Source: an uncultured Lachnospiraceae bacterium (GTDB lineage Bacteria > Bacillota > Clostridia > Lachnospirales > Lachnospiraceae). From it: a stretch of 59,284 nucleotides of DNA. The position numbers and the translations under genes are program-made. The notes under the pieces are model-generated. The model was given only the letters and a program-made list of their open reading frames with translations. It was not told the DNA's origin and ran no database searches. The DNA is taken from NCBI GenBank assembly GCA_934402055.1, contig CAKRTC010000010.1, forward strand, positions 1 through 59,284, written 5' to 3'. Shown here piece by piece: positions 1 through 7,581 of the stretch (position 1 is the first letter of the stretch; each line of letters begins with the position of its first letter).

Positions 1-132
1 AAAAGAAAGACTAAGAGTTTTTATGATATGCACCCAGAATCCTAGACATTTTGATTTATAAAGGGTCTTTAAAGTTGTGTGGGGTCTGTTAATGGGGGGG
101 GCTGTCGTTGGGGCGACGAAAAATTTCAAAGG

Positions 133-465
133 TTAGGGGGCTGATGCACGGTGCATCGGCCCTTTTATAATACTCTGATTAAGAAAGTTTCCGGCAGAAA
201 GGATATCAAGCAATCTGCATACAGGACCTGTCGGATGTGTACGGCCGCATTCCCATGCCTCAACGGTCTTTTTTGATACTCCGAGATAATTGGCAAAGAC
301 AGACTGAGTCATGCCTGCTTTTGTGCGTATGTCTTTGATTTCATGACTATTATATTCTGTAACGGGGACTATTATGTATGGGACAGATTTGGCTTTTCCG
401 TTTCCTTTTTCAAAATCGATTGCTTCCTGCAGACCTTCCTTCAGCTCGTTAAATAACGAATTCAT
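133..465 (-). CDS. XRE/NadS-like helix-turn-helix regulator
   Basis: This 110-residue protein has a C-terminal helix-turn-helix at about residues 45-90 (KAGMTQSVFANYLGVSKKTV, then a conserved W-E-x-G-x-R-x-P). The layout, a variable N-terminus followed by one HTH, is that of NadS/HigA-like regulators, often the antitoxin half of a toxin-antitoxin pair. No toxin gene is visible inside the window; a partner could lie to the left. It is transcribed divergently from the WYL operon, with about 157 bp between the starts. An AGGCAGG-type ribosome binding site precedes the ATG at 465. DNA-binding function is confident from the motif; the antitoxin role is inference. Confidence 0.75.
   Translation of the reverse strand: MNSLFNELKEGLQEAIDFEKGNGKAKSVPYIIVPVTEYNSHEIKDIRTKAGMTQSVFANYLGVSKKTVEAWECGRTHPTGPVCRLLDILSAGNFLNQSIIKGPMHRASAP
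138..166 (+). terminator. candidate terminator hairpin at left edge
   Basis: An inverted repeat with arms GGGC-T-GATGCAC (138-149) and GTGCATC-G-GCCC (151-162), including one G-U pair, is followed by TTTT (163-166). This fits a rho-independent terminator for a plus-strand gene lying left of the window. It overlaps the 3' end of the converging HTH gene. The T-run is short, so the call is tentative. The motif TGCATCGGCCC recurs near 9003. Confidence 0.4.
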
Positions 466-566
466 AGCACTACCTGCCTTTCCTGTTTATTCCGGGTTCG
501 TCCTTGAGCGTTTTTACCGGTTTTTAATACATATGAAATTTATCATAGGCGCATATTAAAAACAAT

Positions 567-603
567 ATAGTACTTGCCATAATCTCAGCCTTATGCCATG
601 GTA
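567..603 (+). promoter_or_regulatory. 37-bp repeat element, copy 1, upstream of the WYL operon
   Basis: These 37 bases recur without mismatch at 5986-6022. The element contains an extended -10-like TGCCATAAT (576-583 region) with no good -35, two direct TGCCAT hexamers 19 bp apart, and a loose inverted repeat TGCCATAA/TTATGCCA. It ends 19 bp before the TTG start of the first WYL gene. A weak -35 with conserved flanking repeats suits an activator-dependent promoter. I read it as a promoter/operator shared by two transcription units; a recombination scar is the alternative. Confidence 0.6.
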
Positions 604-622
604 AGAAGAGGGAGACAGAGAC

Positions 623-1897
623 TTGGCATACAGTGAACTTGTGAAAAACTTTGAGCGCATACGTGAATATATGAGGGAGTTCTATGTCTACGGTTTTAAG
701 AGCCGCGACGAGTACTCTCTGAAAAGTGCGCGCAGTTATGATAACGAGCGGCGCCGTATTGAAAGCTGGCTCGGTGACTATATGTCATTCCGTCATACAG
801 ACTCCGGTAAAAATGTGTTTATCTCTGTTGACAGCAGGGATATAGATAGTAATCCCTTATACAATGCATTAAAGGCAAAAAGCTTTACGGATAATGATAT
901 CGTCTTATTCTTCTTTGTAATCGATCTCCTTGCGGACGGAACGCCGAGAACGGCGGCAGTTATCAATGATGCGATTACAGATATTTATCTTGCCCGTATC
1001 AAAAAGGATGCGGAATTTGATCTGTCTACACTTCGAAAGAAGCTGAAAGAGTTTGAGCAGCTTGGCATAATAAAGAGTAAGAAGAACGGAAATAAGCAGG
1101 AGTACACATGCATAGTTGATAATGATTTGGAAGCTGTTCTTGAGACTGTTTTAATGCCTGCGATTGAATTCTATTCGGAAGAAGCACCACTCGGTGTTAT
1201 CGGTTCATTTATACAGGACCGCCGCACAGGAACGCATGATAACAGTATCAACGAAGGGACGTGCTTTTTACATAAGCATCATTACATCTTAGCTGCAATT
1301 GACAGTGAGATAATGTTTCAGCTTGTGAGGGCACTCAGGGAACACAGAGCATTGAAACTCAGTGCTGTCAGCCGTCGCGGGTATGACACTATTCGTGATG
1401 TATGTCCGATCAAAATATATGCAAGTACTCAGCAGGGGCGTTATTATCTGCTTGGTTATAACTATAAACATGGCACTTTTCATTTTGTCCGTATTGACAG
1501 TATCCGTTCTGTTGAGATTCTCCATGTTGAGCCAAACTTTGAACGTTATCAGGCAATGTACTTGGAGTTTCGAAAAAATTTGTGGGGTGTGTCAACCAAT
1601 CGCCACAATGATAAAGAACACATCGAGATGGATATTGTTGTCGAAAGCGGTGAACAATATATATTAGACCGACTGGAACGGGAAAAAAGATGTGGAAGCG
1701 TATTGCGAGTAAATGAAAGCTGCTGGCGATATACGGCAGATGTCTATGATGCATTAGAGATGCTTCCGTGGATCAGAACATTTACAGGCAGGATCAGCAG
1801 ACTGGTATGTTCAAATGAGGCTGTAGCAGAACGGTTTTATGAGGAGCTCGCAGAGATGCGTAAGATGTACGGAGGGGATGGTCATGCTTTTTCATGA
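623..1897 (+). CDS. WYL-domain transcriptional regulator 1
   Basis: This 424-residue protein has a winged-helix-like region at about 85-165 and a WYL domain at about 230-300, including the GRYYLLGY core. WYL domains are ligand sensors, often for nucleotides or nucleic acid, in bacterial regulators; in many RNA-repair and defence loci they replace the sigma-54 activator RtcR. The TTG start at 623 is chosen because GGGAG lies about 9 bases upstream and the first residues (MAYSELVKNF) follow directly. The gene is the first of the putative WYL-WYL-ncRNA-Ro-RtcB locus and overlaps the next gene by 14 bp, indicating translational coupling. The regulator assignment is firm; its target, probably the 37-bp element, is inferred. 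Confidence 0.85.
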   Translation: MAYSELVKNFERIREYMREFYVYGFKSRDEYSLKSARSYDNERRRIESWLGDYMSFRHTDSGKNVFISVDSRDIDSNPLYNALKAKSFTDNDIVLFFFVIDLLADGTPRTAAVINDAITDIYLARIKKDAEFDLSTLRKKLKEFEQLGIIKSKKNGNKQEYTCIVDNDLEAVLETVLMPAIEFYSEEAPLGVIGSFIQDRRTGTHDNSINEGTCFLHKHHYILAAIDSEIMFQLVRALREHRALKLSAVSRRGYDTIRDVCPIKIYASTQQGRYYLLGYNYKHGTFHFVRIDSIRSVEILHVEPNFERYQAMYLEFRKNLWGVSTNRHNDKEHIEMDIVVESGEQYILDRLEREKRCGSVLRVNESCWRYTADVYDALEMLPWIRTFTGRISRLVCSNEAVAERFYEELAEMRKMYGGDGHAFS

Positions 1898-2846
1898 GAT
1901 ATATGGTACTTATTTCCGTACGCTTGCAAGGATACTGAATGAGGCCGGAAATAAAGGTATTACCGGACAGGATATCAGGCGGATCGTAGCACAGGAGGCA
2001 TTTGCAGAGAGTGTGACGGTCATTCCGGACAAGCTTGCGGACGATTCATGGCCGGTGCTTGTCAGGGAAGAAAATGCAGATATATTTACATCTCTTCTAC
2101 AGAATCAGTTCAAAAGGCCGCTGACGCTTATTGAAAAGCAGTGGCTGAAGGCGATACTGTCAGATAGGCGCTTCAGACTATTTCTCTATAAGGATGATGA
2201 GAAAGTCTGGGAAGAATCGTTGAGAAGTTCGCTTACAGATATACCGGCATTGTTTGATGTGAATGATTTCATCTATTATGACCGATACACGGATGGAGAT
2301 GATTATGAGGATCCTGACTATATAGCGAATTTTCATAAGATCATAAAGGCAATGGATGAAAAGAGGATGTTGTTTATAAAGTATACCGGAGCTCGTGGAA
2401 AGGAACACGGAGGACTTTATTATCCATTCAGAATAGAGTATTCCTCAAAGGATGATAAGTTCCGTATGCTCTGTCGTTCCCGTATTGGTAAGCCGTATAC
2501 GATCAATATCTCGAGGATCAATTATTGCGAAGTTAAAAGGGAGGCAAAGTCGGAAGAAAGAGAAATGCCAAGCAGTGATGATACAGCAGTTGTGGAACTT
2601 TTGCTCATAGATGAAAGGAATGCTCTCGAGAGAGCTATGCTGGCGTTTTCAGACCTGCAAAAGGAAACAGAAAAGATCGATGATCGGAATTATAATATAA
2701 AACTTACATATTATAAGGACGATGAAACAGAAATACTGATTCGTGTTCTCTCATTCGGACCACTGTTAAGAGTGACAGGACCCGTTCATTTCATGGATCT
2801 GATAAAGAAAAGAATAGAAAAGCAGGAAAATCTTTGCGGGCTCTGA
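1884..2846 (+). CDS. WYL-domain transcriptional regulator 2
   Basis: This 320-residue protein carries a WYL-like domain at about residues 153-217, with a YYPFRIEYSSKDDKFRML strand pair in place of the classic WYL box. The N-terminal third is helical and not clearly recognisable. The ATG at 1884 is preferred over 1878 because GGAGGG at 1871-1876 gives 7-base spacing. It overlaps the upstream WYL gene. Tandem, dissimilar WYL proteins probably act together, perhaps as a heteromer, on the RNA-repair genes downstream; this is inference. The stop codon lies inside the loop of a strong terminator, so the operon either ends here or is attenuated before the ncRNA. Confidence 0.8.
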   Translation: MLFHEIYGTYFRTLARILNEAGNKGITGQDIRRIVAQEAFAESVTVIPDKLADDSWPVLVREENADIFTSLLQNQFKRPLTLIEKQWLKAILSDRRFRLFLYKDDEKVWEESLRSSLTDIPALFDVNDFIYYDRYTDGDDYEDPDYIANFHKIIKAMDEKRMLFIKYTGARGKEHGGLYYPFRIEYSSKDDKFRMLCRSRIGKPYTINISRINYCEVKREAKSEEREMPSSDDTAVVELLLIDERNALERAMLAFSDLQKETEKIDDRNYNIKLTYYKDDETEILIRVLSFGPLLRVTGPVHFMDLIKKRIEKQENLCGL

Positions 2847-2865
2847 TGAGCTCGCAACTTTTTTT
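2834..2865 (+). terminator. intrinsic terminator overlapping the WYL2 stop codon
   Basis: Arms TTGCGGGCTC (2834-2843) and GAGCTCGCAA (2848-2857) form a 10-bp stem with one G-U pair. The loop TGAT contains the stop codon of the second WYL gene. Seven T residues follow (2859-2865). It separates the regulator pair from the ncRNA/Ro/RtcB unit, so that unit probably has its own promoter or depends on read-through. Confidence 0.85.
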
Positions 2866-2903
2866 CCACGATATTTGAGTCATATCTTAGTATATTTGCA
2901 TTA

Positions 2904-3100
2904 AAGATTCCGACAGCAGATAGCTAGCAATCGACATGGTGTCATCCGGCTCATAACCGTACCCGGCAGAGTTCGAATCTCTGCAGCTATATGGAATCTT
3001 GAAGAAAGACACTTACAGCAATCTTACCGAAGGCATATTCTGTGAAAAGTTTTGAGCCAGGCGTCGATGCTAAAATGTACCGACATGTATATGTGTCTTG
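2904..3100 (+). ncRNA. candidate YrlA/Y RNA with tRNA-mimic module
   Basis: A closed tRNA-like fold is visible. The outer stem is AAGATTCC (2904-2911) with GGAATCTT (2993-3000). The acceptor-like stem is ATAGCT/AGCTAT (2920-2925/2985-2990). A D-like arm GACA-TGG-TGTC spans 2933-2943. The anticodon-like loop CTCATAA (2950-2956) is closed by CGG/CCG and shows CAT. The T arm is canonical: CAGAG-TTCGAAT-CTCTG (2967-2983). There is no CCA and both ends are continuous with flanking helices, so it is not a mature tRNA-Met. A second domain closes with AAGACAC/GTGTCTT (3006-3012/3093-3099) and holds ACCGAAGG, resembling the Ro-binding CCGAAGG of Y RNAs. Bacterial YrlA RNAs mimic tRNA and sit beside Ro genes, as here. 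Exact ends are unknown. Confidence 0.72.
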
Positions 3101-3107
3101 TTAATGA

Positions 3108-3176
3108 AGGGTATAGACAGCAAAAATCGTCTTTGGTTGAAGGTGCCGGGCAGATACCCGGCGATGTACCCTGTTT
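3108..3176 (+). other. three-way-junction RNA structure upstream of the Ro-like gene
   Basis: Helix AGGGTA/TACCCT (3108-3113/3167-3172) encloses GAC/GTC (3116-3118/3129-3131) and a strong hairpin GCCGGG-CAGATA-CCCGGC (3145-3162). GTTTT follows at 3173-3177. It lies nine bases before the ribosome binding site at 3185. It may be the 3' end or a weak terminator of the ncRNA, or a structured leader of the Ro-like gene. No known riboswitch class was recognised. Confidence 0.45.
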
Positions 3177-3197
3177 TATCCTTTGAGGAGGTATGAC

Positions 3198-4661
3198 ATG
3201 TTAAACAAGCTGAAAAAAGAAGCAAATAATACTTATACAGAAAACGGAGCAGTTACAAATAGGTCATCCATGTCAGCCTGCCTTGATCTGTTTGGTACTG
3301 CCGGCGCGCTTAGAAATGCTCCCGAGGATGAGATCATGCGCAGCTTTATACGCGCATATGCAGAGGATAAAACTATAGCAATGAAGATACTCTTCTTTGC
3401 AAGAGACATACGCGGAGGTCTTGGTGAGCGCCGTTTCTTCCGTACCATATTTAAGATTCTTGCGAATGCAGAGCCTGAAGTTGTCAGAAAGAACTTGGAT
3501 CTTGTTGCAGAGTATGGTCGTTTTGATGATCTGTTGGTTCTGATGGGAACTGCATGTGAAAAGGATGCAATCAGACTGCTCGAAAAACTCTTCAGGGCTG
3601 ACCTCAATGCGCTTAAGGCCGGAGAAGATGTATCACTTCTTGGAAAATGGCTCCCATCTGTCAATACATCAAGTCAGGAACAGTCCGCGCTCGGAAAGAA
3701 GCTTGCAAAGGCATTCGGTATGAGCGAGTCTGAGTATCGCAAGTCGCTGTCTGCACTTCGCAAAGAAATACGCATAATTGAGAATAATCTTCGAGAGAAG
3801 GATTATACTTTTGATTATGGGAAGCAGACATCCAGAGCTCTTTACAAGTACCGTAAAGCATTTCTCCGCAATGATAATGCCCGTTATACTTCATATATTC
3901 AGGCGGCTTCCGTCGGAAATGTGAAGATCAATACATCCAATATCTATCCATATGAACTGGTTGAGCAGTGTCTCAATCACAATGGAGTGATGACATGTGA
4001 GGAAAAGGCTGTAATTAATGCAACATGGAAGAATCTTCCGGAGTTCTGCAATGATGAAAATGCGCTTGCAGTTGTAGACGGATCCGCTTCTATGTATGGA
4101 TGGGGAGATCCAAGACCGGCGTCGGTAGCTTTGTCGCTTGGCTTGTATTTTGCAGAACATAATAAAGGAGAGTTTGCAAACCATTTCATAACATTTTCAA
4201 GAAGTCCGCAGCTTGTGGAACTTAAGGGCAGGAATTTTGTTGAAAAATTACAGTATGCGAAATCTTTTAACGAAGTAGCGGATACTGATATTGAGGCTGT
4301 TTTCAGACTTATTCTGGATACAGCGGTAAAGAATCGTATTTCACAGGAGGAAATGCCGGCGAAACTTGTCATTATTTCTGACATGGAGTTTAACTACTGT
4401 ACACAGAATGCTTCTCTGACAAACTTTGAAAATGCAAAGAAGATGTATGAGGAAGCCGGCTATGTATTACCGCAGCCGGTATTCTGGAACGTTCAGAGTC
4501 GTAATGCACAGCAACCGGTAACTATGCATGAAACAGGGACTGCACTCGTATCCGGCTGTACACCGAGGATCTTCTCCATGGTTGCCGGCGAGATTGCGGA
4601 TCCATATACGTTGATGAGGGAAGTTATCGGCTCGGAGCGTTACGCTCTTATTGCGGCGTAA
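3198..4661 (+). CDS. Ro60-like TROVE/DUF2828-vWA RNA-binding protein
   Basis: This 487-residue protein resembles the Ro/DUF2828 group: an N-terminal helical-repeat region (about 1-260) with the RDIRGGLGER motif near residue 69, then a von Willebrand A-like domain with MIDAS D-G-S-A-S at about 294-298. Ro proteins are ring-shaped binders of Y RNAs and misfolded RNAs and act in RNA quality control. The start at 3198 is chosen because GAGGAGG at 3185-3191 lies six bases upstream; an earlier in-frame TTG (3183) would overlap that site. Its position between a tRNA-mimic ncRNA and rtcB matches the known rsr-yrlA-rtcB association. The DUF2828 relationship to true Ro60 is by motif only, so RNA partner and ring geometry remain inferred. 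Confidence 0.82.
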   Translation: MLNKLKKEANNTYTENGAVTNRSSMSACLDLFGTAGALRNAPEDEIMRSFIRAYAEDKTIAMKILFFARDIRGGLGERRFFRTIFKILANAEPEVVRKNLDLVAEYGRFDDLLVLMGTACEKDAIRLLEKLFRADLNALKAGEDVSLLGKWLPSVNTSSQEQSALGKKLAKAFGMSESEYRKSLSALRKEIRIIENNLREKDYTFDYGKQTSRALYKYRKAFLRNDNARYTSYIQAASVGNVKINTSNIYPYELVEQCLNHNGVMTCEEKAVINATWKNLPEFCNDENALAVVDGSASMYGWGDPRPASVALSLGLYFAEHNKGEFANHFITFSRSPQLVELKGRNFVEKLQYAKSFNEVADTDIEAVFRLILDTAVKNRISQEEMPAKLVIISDMEFNYCTQNASLTNFENAKKMYEEAGYVLPQPVFWNVQSRNAQQPVTMHETGTALVSGCTPRIFSMVAGEIADPYTLMREVIGSERYALIAA

Positions 4662-4713
4662 CGTAGATATCCTGACAAAGTAACTCTTGGATTTTGAATA
4701 ACAGGTGAAAGTT

Positions 4714-5922
4714 ATGATAGAGATCAAAGGACAGTTTAATACGGCAAAATGCTACACGGGGGTCCTTGAGGAGTTTGCGGCGGCGCAGATCAAGCTGGTC
4801 TGTGATCAGGAAGCATTCGTAGGGACAAAGATCCGTATCATGCCGGATGTACATGCGGGAAAGGGCTGCACCATAGGAACTACTATGACACTGAAGGACA
4901 AGGTGGTGCCGGGCATGGTCGGTGTGGATATCGGCTGCGGTATGGAGACTATCCGTCTCAGCGAGCGCAAGGTGGATTTTAATGCCTTAGACAGACTGAT
5001 CCGTGCAGAAATTCCATGCGGAAGAGATATACGTAAAGAAGAACATCTGTTAAATGCAGAGATAAATCTTGCAGAACTTCGGTGCCTGAAGCATGTAAAT
5101 GTTGAACGTGCGAGAAAGAGTATAGGAACACTTGGCGGCGGCAACCACTTCATTGAGGTAGACAGAGATGAGGAAGGTTCATTGTATCTTGTTATCCATT
5201 CGGGAAGCCGTCATCTCGGAACAGAAGTGGCAGGATACTATCAGGAAGAGGGATACAGACTCCTGTGCGGCTGCGGCAGAAAACAAATCGAGGAAGTGAT
5301 GGAGCGTCTAAAGTCTGAGGGACGTTTCAGGGAGATCCAGCCGACTATTGACGCAATGAATAAGCTGGAAAAGACTTTCACCGGCATACCGAGAGAACTG
5401 GGATATGTGGAAGGAGAGTTCTTTGAAGACTACATTCACGACATGAAGATCACACAGCATTTTGCTTCACTTAATCGAAAGGCTATGGCGGATGTGATAT
5501 TGAAAGGGCTTGGTCTTACAGAGGAGGAGCGTTTTACAACTATCCATAACTACATAGATACAGATGCTATGATCCTCCGAAAGGGTGCTGTGTCTGCAAA
5601 GGCAGGAGAGAAACTGCTTATCCCTATCAACATGCGTGATGGTTCCCTTATATGTATCGGCAAAGGAAATGAAGACTGGAACTACTCTGCGCCGCATGGC
5701 GCAGGACGTCTGATGAGCCGCCGTAAGGCAAATGATACACTCAAAATGGAAGATTTCCGTACAGCTATGGAGGGAATATATACTACCTGTGTTATGAAGG
5801 ACACGCTGGACGAATCGCCGATGGCATATAAGTCTATGGACGACATTGTTGAGAATATCGGTCCTACTGCGGATATCGTGAAGATCATCAAGCCGATATA
5901 CAACTTCAAGGCTGCTGAATAA
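4714..5922 (+). CDS. rtcB: RtcB RNA ligase
   Basis: RtcB joins 2',3'-cyclic phosphate or 3'-phosphate RNA ends to 5'-OH ends using GTP and Mn2+. This 402-residue protein, of the shorter bacterial type, has all the hallmark motifs: PDVHAGKGCTIG, the metal-binding GVDIGCGM, GTLGGGNHFIE, HSGSRHLG, and PHGAGRLMSR, whose His (about residue 328) is the guanylylated nucleophile. No intein is present. The ATG at 4714 has AGGTG upstream; an in-frame GTG at 4705 is the alternative. It lies 52 bp after the Ro-like gene with no hairpin between, so both are probably one transcript. No clear terminator follows, and read-through into the lipoprotein region is possible. Confidence 0.95.
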   Translation: MIEIKGQFNTAKCYTGVLEEFAAAQIKLVCDQEAFVGTKIRIMPDVHAGKGCTIGTTMTLKDKVVPGMVGVDIGCGMETIRLSERKVDFNALDRLIRAEIPCGRDIRKEEHLLNAEINLAELRCLKHVNVERARKSIGTLGGGNHFIEVDRDEEGSLYLVIHSGSRHLGTEVAGYYQEEGYRLLCGCGRKQIEEVMERLKSEGRFREIQPTIDAMNKLEKTFTGIPRELGYVEGEFFEDYIHDMKITQHFASLNRKAMADVILKGLGLTEEERFTTIHNYIDTDAMILRKGAVSAKAGEKLLIPINMRDGSLICIGKGNEDWNYSAPHGAGRLMSRRKANDTLKMEDFRTAMEGIYTTCVMKDTLDESPMAYKSMDDIVENIGPTADIVKIIKPIYNFKAAE

Positions 5923-5985
5923 TTAAAGGGAATATGTTAAAGAAGGGGAAACGTTGCCGTCATATGACTGTTATATCAGAAGAAA

Positions 5986-6022
5986 ATAGTACTTGCCATA
6001 ATCTCAGCCTTATGCCATGGTA
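5986..6022 (+). promoter_or_regulatory. 37-bp repeat element, copy 2, upstream of the lipoprotein gene
   Basis: Identical over all 37 bases to 567-603, and 74 bp before the lipoprotein start. The extended -10-like TGCCATAAT spans about 5994-6002, and the matching -35 position is poor, as in copy 1. Sequence outside the repeat is unrelated, so the identity is not part of a longer recent duplication. It suggests the lipoprotein gene belongs to the regulon of the WYL operon. Confidence 0.6.
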
Positions 6023-6096
6023 TAGGTAGAATTATTTATTCAGCCTGAAGCTGACTGCATCCTTGCAACACATAAGCGTGGGAAAGGAAGACGAAC

Positions 6097-7476
6097 ATGA
6101 AAAAGCTGTTTATTTATTTTACTGTTTTATGCATTTCTTTATTGATCCTATCTGCGTGTTCATCACGCCCTGAAACCGAGAACGGTTACGGAGGTGATCC
6201 CATGGAGTTTGAGAGCTTTAATCTGACAATGACCGGTACAATGGCGCATAGCGATGTATATGCTGCGCAAAGAACTGGGGACGGCGTTCATCTTGAGCAC
6301 TATATAGAAACAAGCATGTGGGATGATACTTTGGCGAAGTCTGTTGATATACGCCGTATGATCCGAGAAATAGATGGAGATGAAGCTATATATAAGGAGC
6401 TGTGTGCAATATTCGGAAACTGCAGAATAGATAAATGGGCAGGCTTTCGTGGGGAGAACCCGCCGGATGTTCTTGACGGAAGTTCCATGAGCTTTAATGC
6501 GGTACTGGCTGACGGAACTAAGGTAGATGCCTCCGGAAGCAATAATTTCCCGAAAAACTACAGGATCTTTGTTCAGGAGATACAGAAACTTATTAACGAA
6601 GAGAAGATCACCAAAGTTAAGTTTCGTGGAGACGGTTATGAAGTTACTCTGCCTGAAAGCTGGATTGGGGTAGTGACAGCGGAATATTCGGATGGTATGG
6701 CGGCATTTTCGGTAGAGCAAAATGATGGTAAACTATTAACATTCTGCATAATTGATAATAACAGCTTCGGCTATTCTTCCAACAGCTATGAAGGATGCAT
6801 TGATGTAGGACGCCTTGTATCTGGGGATGATGTAAGATTCATCACTGTACGCGACCATTATGAAATAGATGCATATGCCGACAAGGTCTCCGAAGATGCA
6901 CTTGCACTTTGGAAAAGCTATGAGAGTGATAAGCTTGCCATGGTCGAAAGCTTTCATGGTATAGACGGATATGAGCTTTATCCGGAAAATGGGGATGTGT
7001 TATATGAGTCTGAGGCAATGAGGCTTGCGGACGATGCACGCAGTCTTTGGCTGTATCTGAATTTTGCCGGTGAGTATGCGGGAGGCGAGAAACCGACAGT
7101 AATAGACGGACGCAGTTATAAAGTTATGTTCCCGCAAGATAAAGGCATTTATACGATAGAAGCTGTGCGTGATGAGTTATTAACGGTATTTTCCGAAGAA
7201 TTTACAGATAAAATTATAAATAATGCTGTTGCAGACAAGGATATTATCGAGTATGACGATGATGTTTATGTTGCCTTCAAGAAAAAAGCAGGCAGCGAAT
7301 CTTCAAACGGCTGGGTAGACAGTGTCAGGGATGAAGGTGACGGAAGATATACCGTCGTTATGGCGGTGAAGAGACCGGATACCGATACACTTGAATACAT
7401 TGATTTTCCTACAGAGAAAAATGCGCAGGGCAAATTTGTATTTTCGGAGTATCCTTACTGGGATGAATCAGAGTGA
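6097..7476 (+). CDS. secreted lipoprotein of unknown function
   Basis: This 459-residue protein begins with a lipoprotein signal: a KK n-region, a hydrophobic stretch, then LSAC with Cys21 as the lipidation site, so it should sit on the outer face of the membrane. The rest is soluble and acidic. The C-terminal part (about 300-450) loosely resembles IseA-like endopeptidase-inhibitor folds, but this is a weak impression and no catalytic motif is seen. AAAGGAAG precedes the ATG. The 37-bp element shared with the WYL/RtcB locus stands directly upstream, so it may be co-induced with RNA repair, perhaps as part of an envelope-stress arm. Function is unknown. Confidence 0.75.
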   Translation: MKKLFIYFTVLCISLLILSACSSRPETENGYGGDPMEFESFNLTMTGTMAHSDVYAAQRTGDGVHLEHYIETSMWDDTLAKSVDIRRMIREIDGDEAIYKELCAIFGNCRIDKWAGFRGENPPDVLDGSSMSFNAVLADGTKVDASGSNNFPKNYRIFVQEIQKLINEEKITKVKFRGDGYEVTLPESWIGVVTAEYSDGMAAFSVEQNDGKLLTFCIIDNNSFGYSSNSYEGCIDVGRLVSGDDVRFITVRDHYEIDAYADKVSEDALALWKSYESDKLAMVESFHGIDGYELYPENGDVLYESEAMRLADDARSLWLYLNFAGEYAGGEKPTVIDGRSYKVMFPQDKGIYTIEAVRDELLTVFSEEFTDKIINNAVADKDIIEYDDDVYVAFKKKAGSESSNGWVDSVRDEGDGRYTVVMAVKRPDTDTLEYIDFPTEKNAQGKFVFSEYPYWDESE

Positions 7477-7535
7477 TCATGATCCTGCTATACTGTTGAG
7501 ACAAAATCAGTTTTATGAGATACTGTTACCAAGTA

Positions 7536-7570
7536 GCTTCGAAGTTTTTCGAAGTTTTTCGAAGTAGAAA
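7536..7570 (+). repeat. three TTCGAA palindromes at 10-bp spacing
   Basis: TTCGAA occurs at 7538, 7548 and 7558, exactly 10 bp apart, within a tandem TTCGAAGTTT unit. The array ends about 12 bp before the start of the ATPase gene, covering its promoter or ribosome-binding region. Two more copies follow the gene. Helical phasing on one DNA face suggests cooperative protein binding, perhaps by the AlbA_2 protein itself; simple slippage repeats are the alternative. Confidence 0.55.
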
Positions 7571-7581
7571 GCCGGAATTAG

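Noticed and set aside
567..603. Sigma-54 promoter as used by RtcR-controlled loci
   Set aside because: No TGGCAC-N5-TTGC arrangement exists on either strand and no enhancer-binding activator is present.
2918..2992. Functional initiator or elongator tRNA-Met
   Set aside because: The anticodon loop and T arm fit, but CCA and free ends are absent, position 8 is not U, the anticodon stem has a mismatch, and an extra helix closes over the acceptor end.
567..6022. 37-bp direct repeats as attachment sites of an integrated element
   Set aside because: No integrase or recombinase gene lies between or beside them, and each copy sits in promoter position with an extended -10. Kept only as an alternative.
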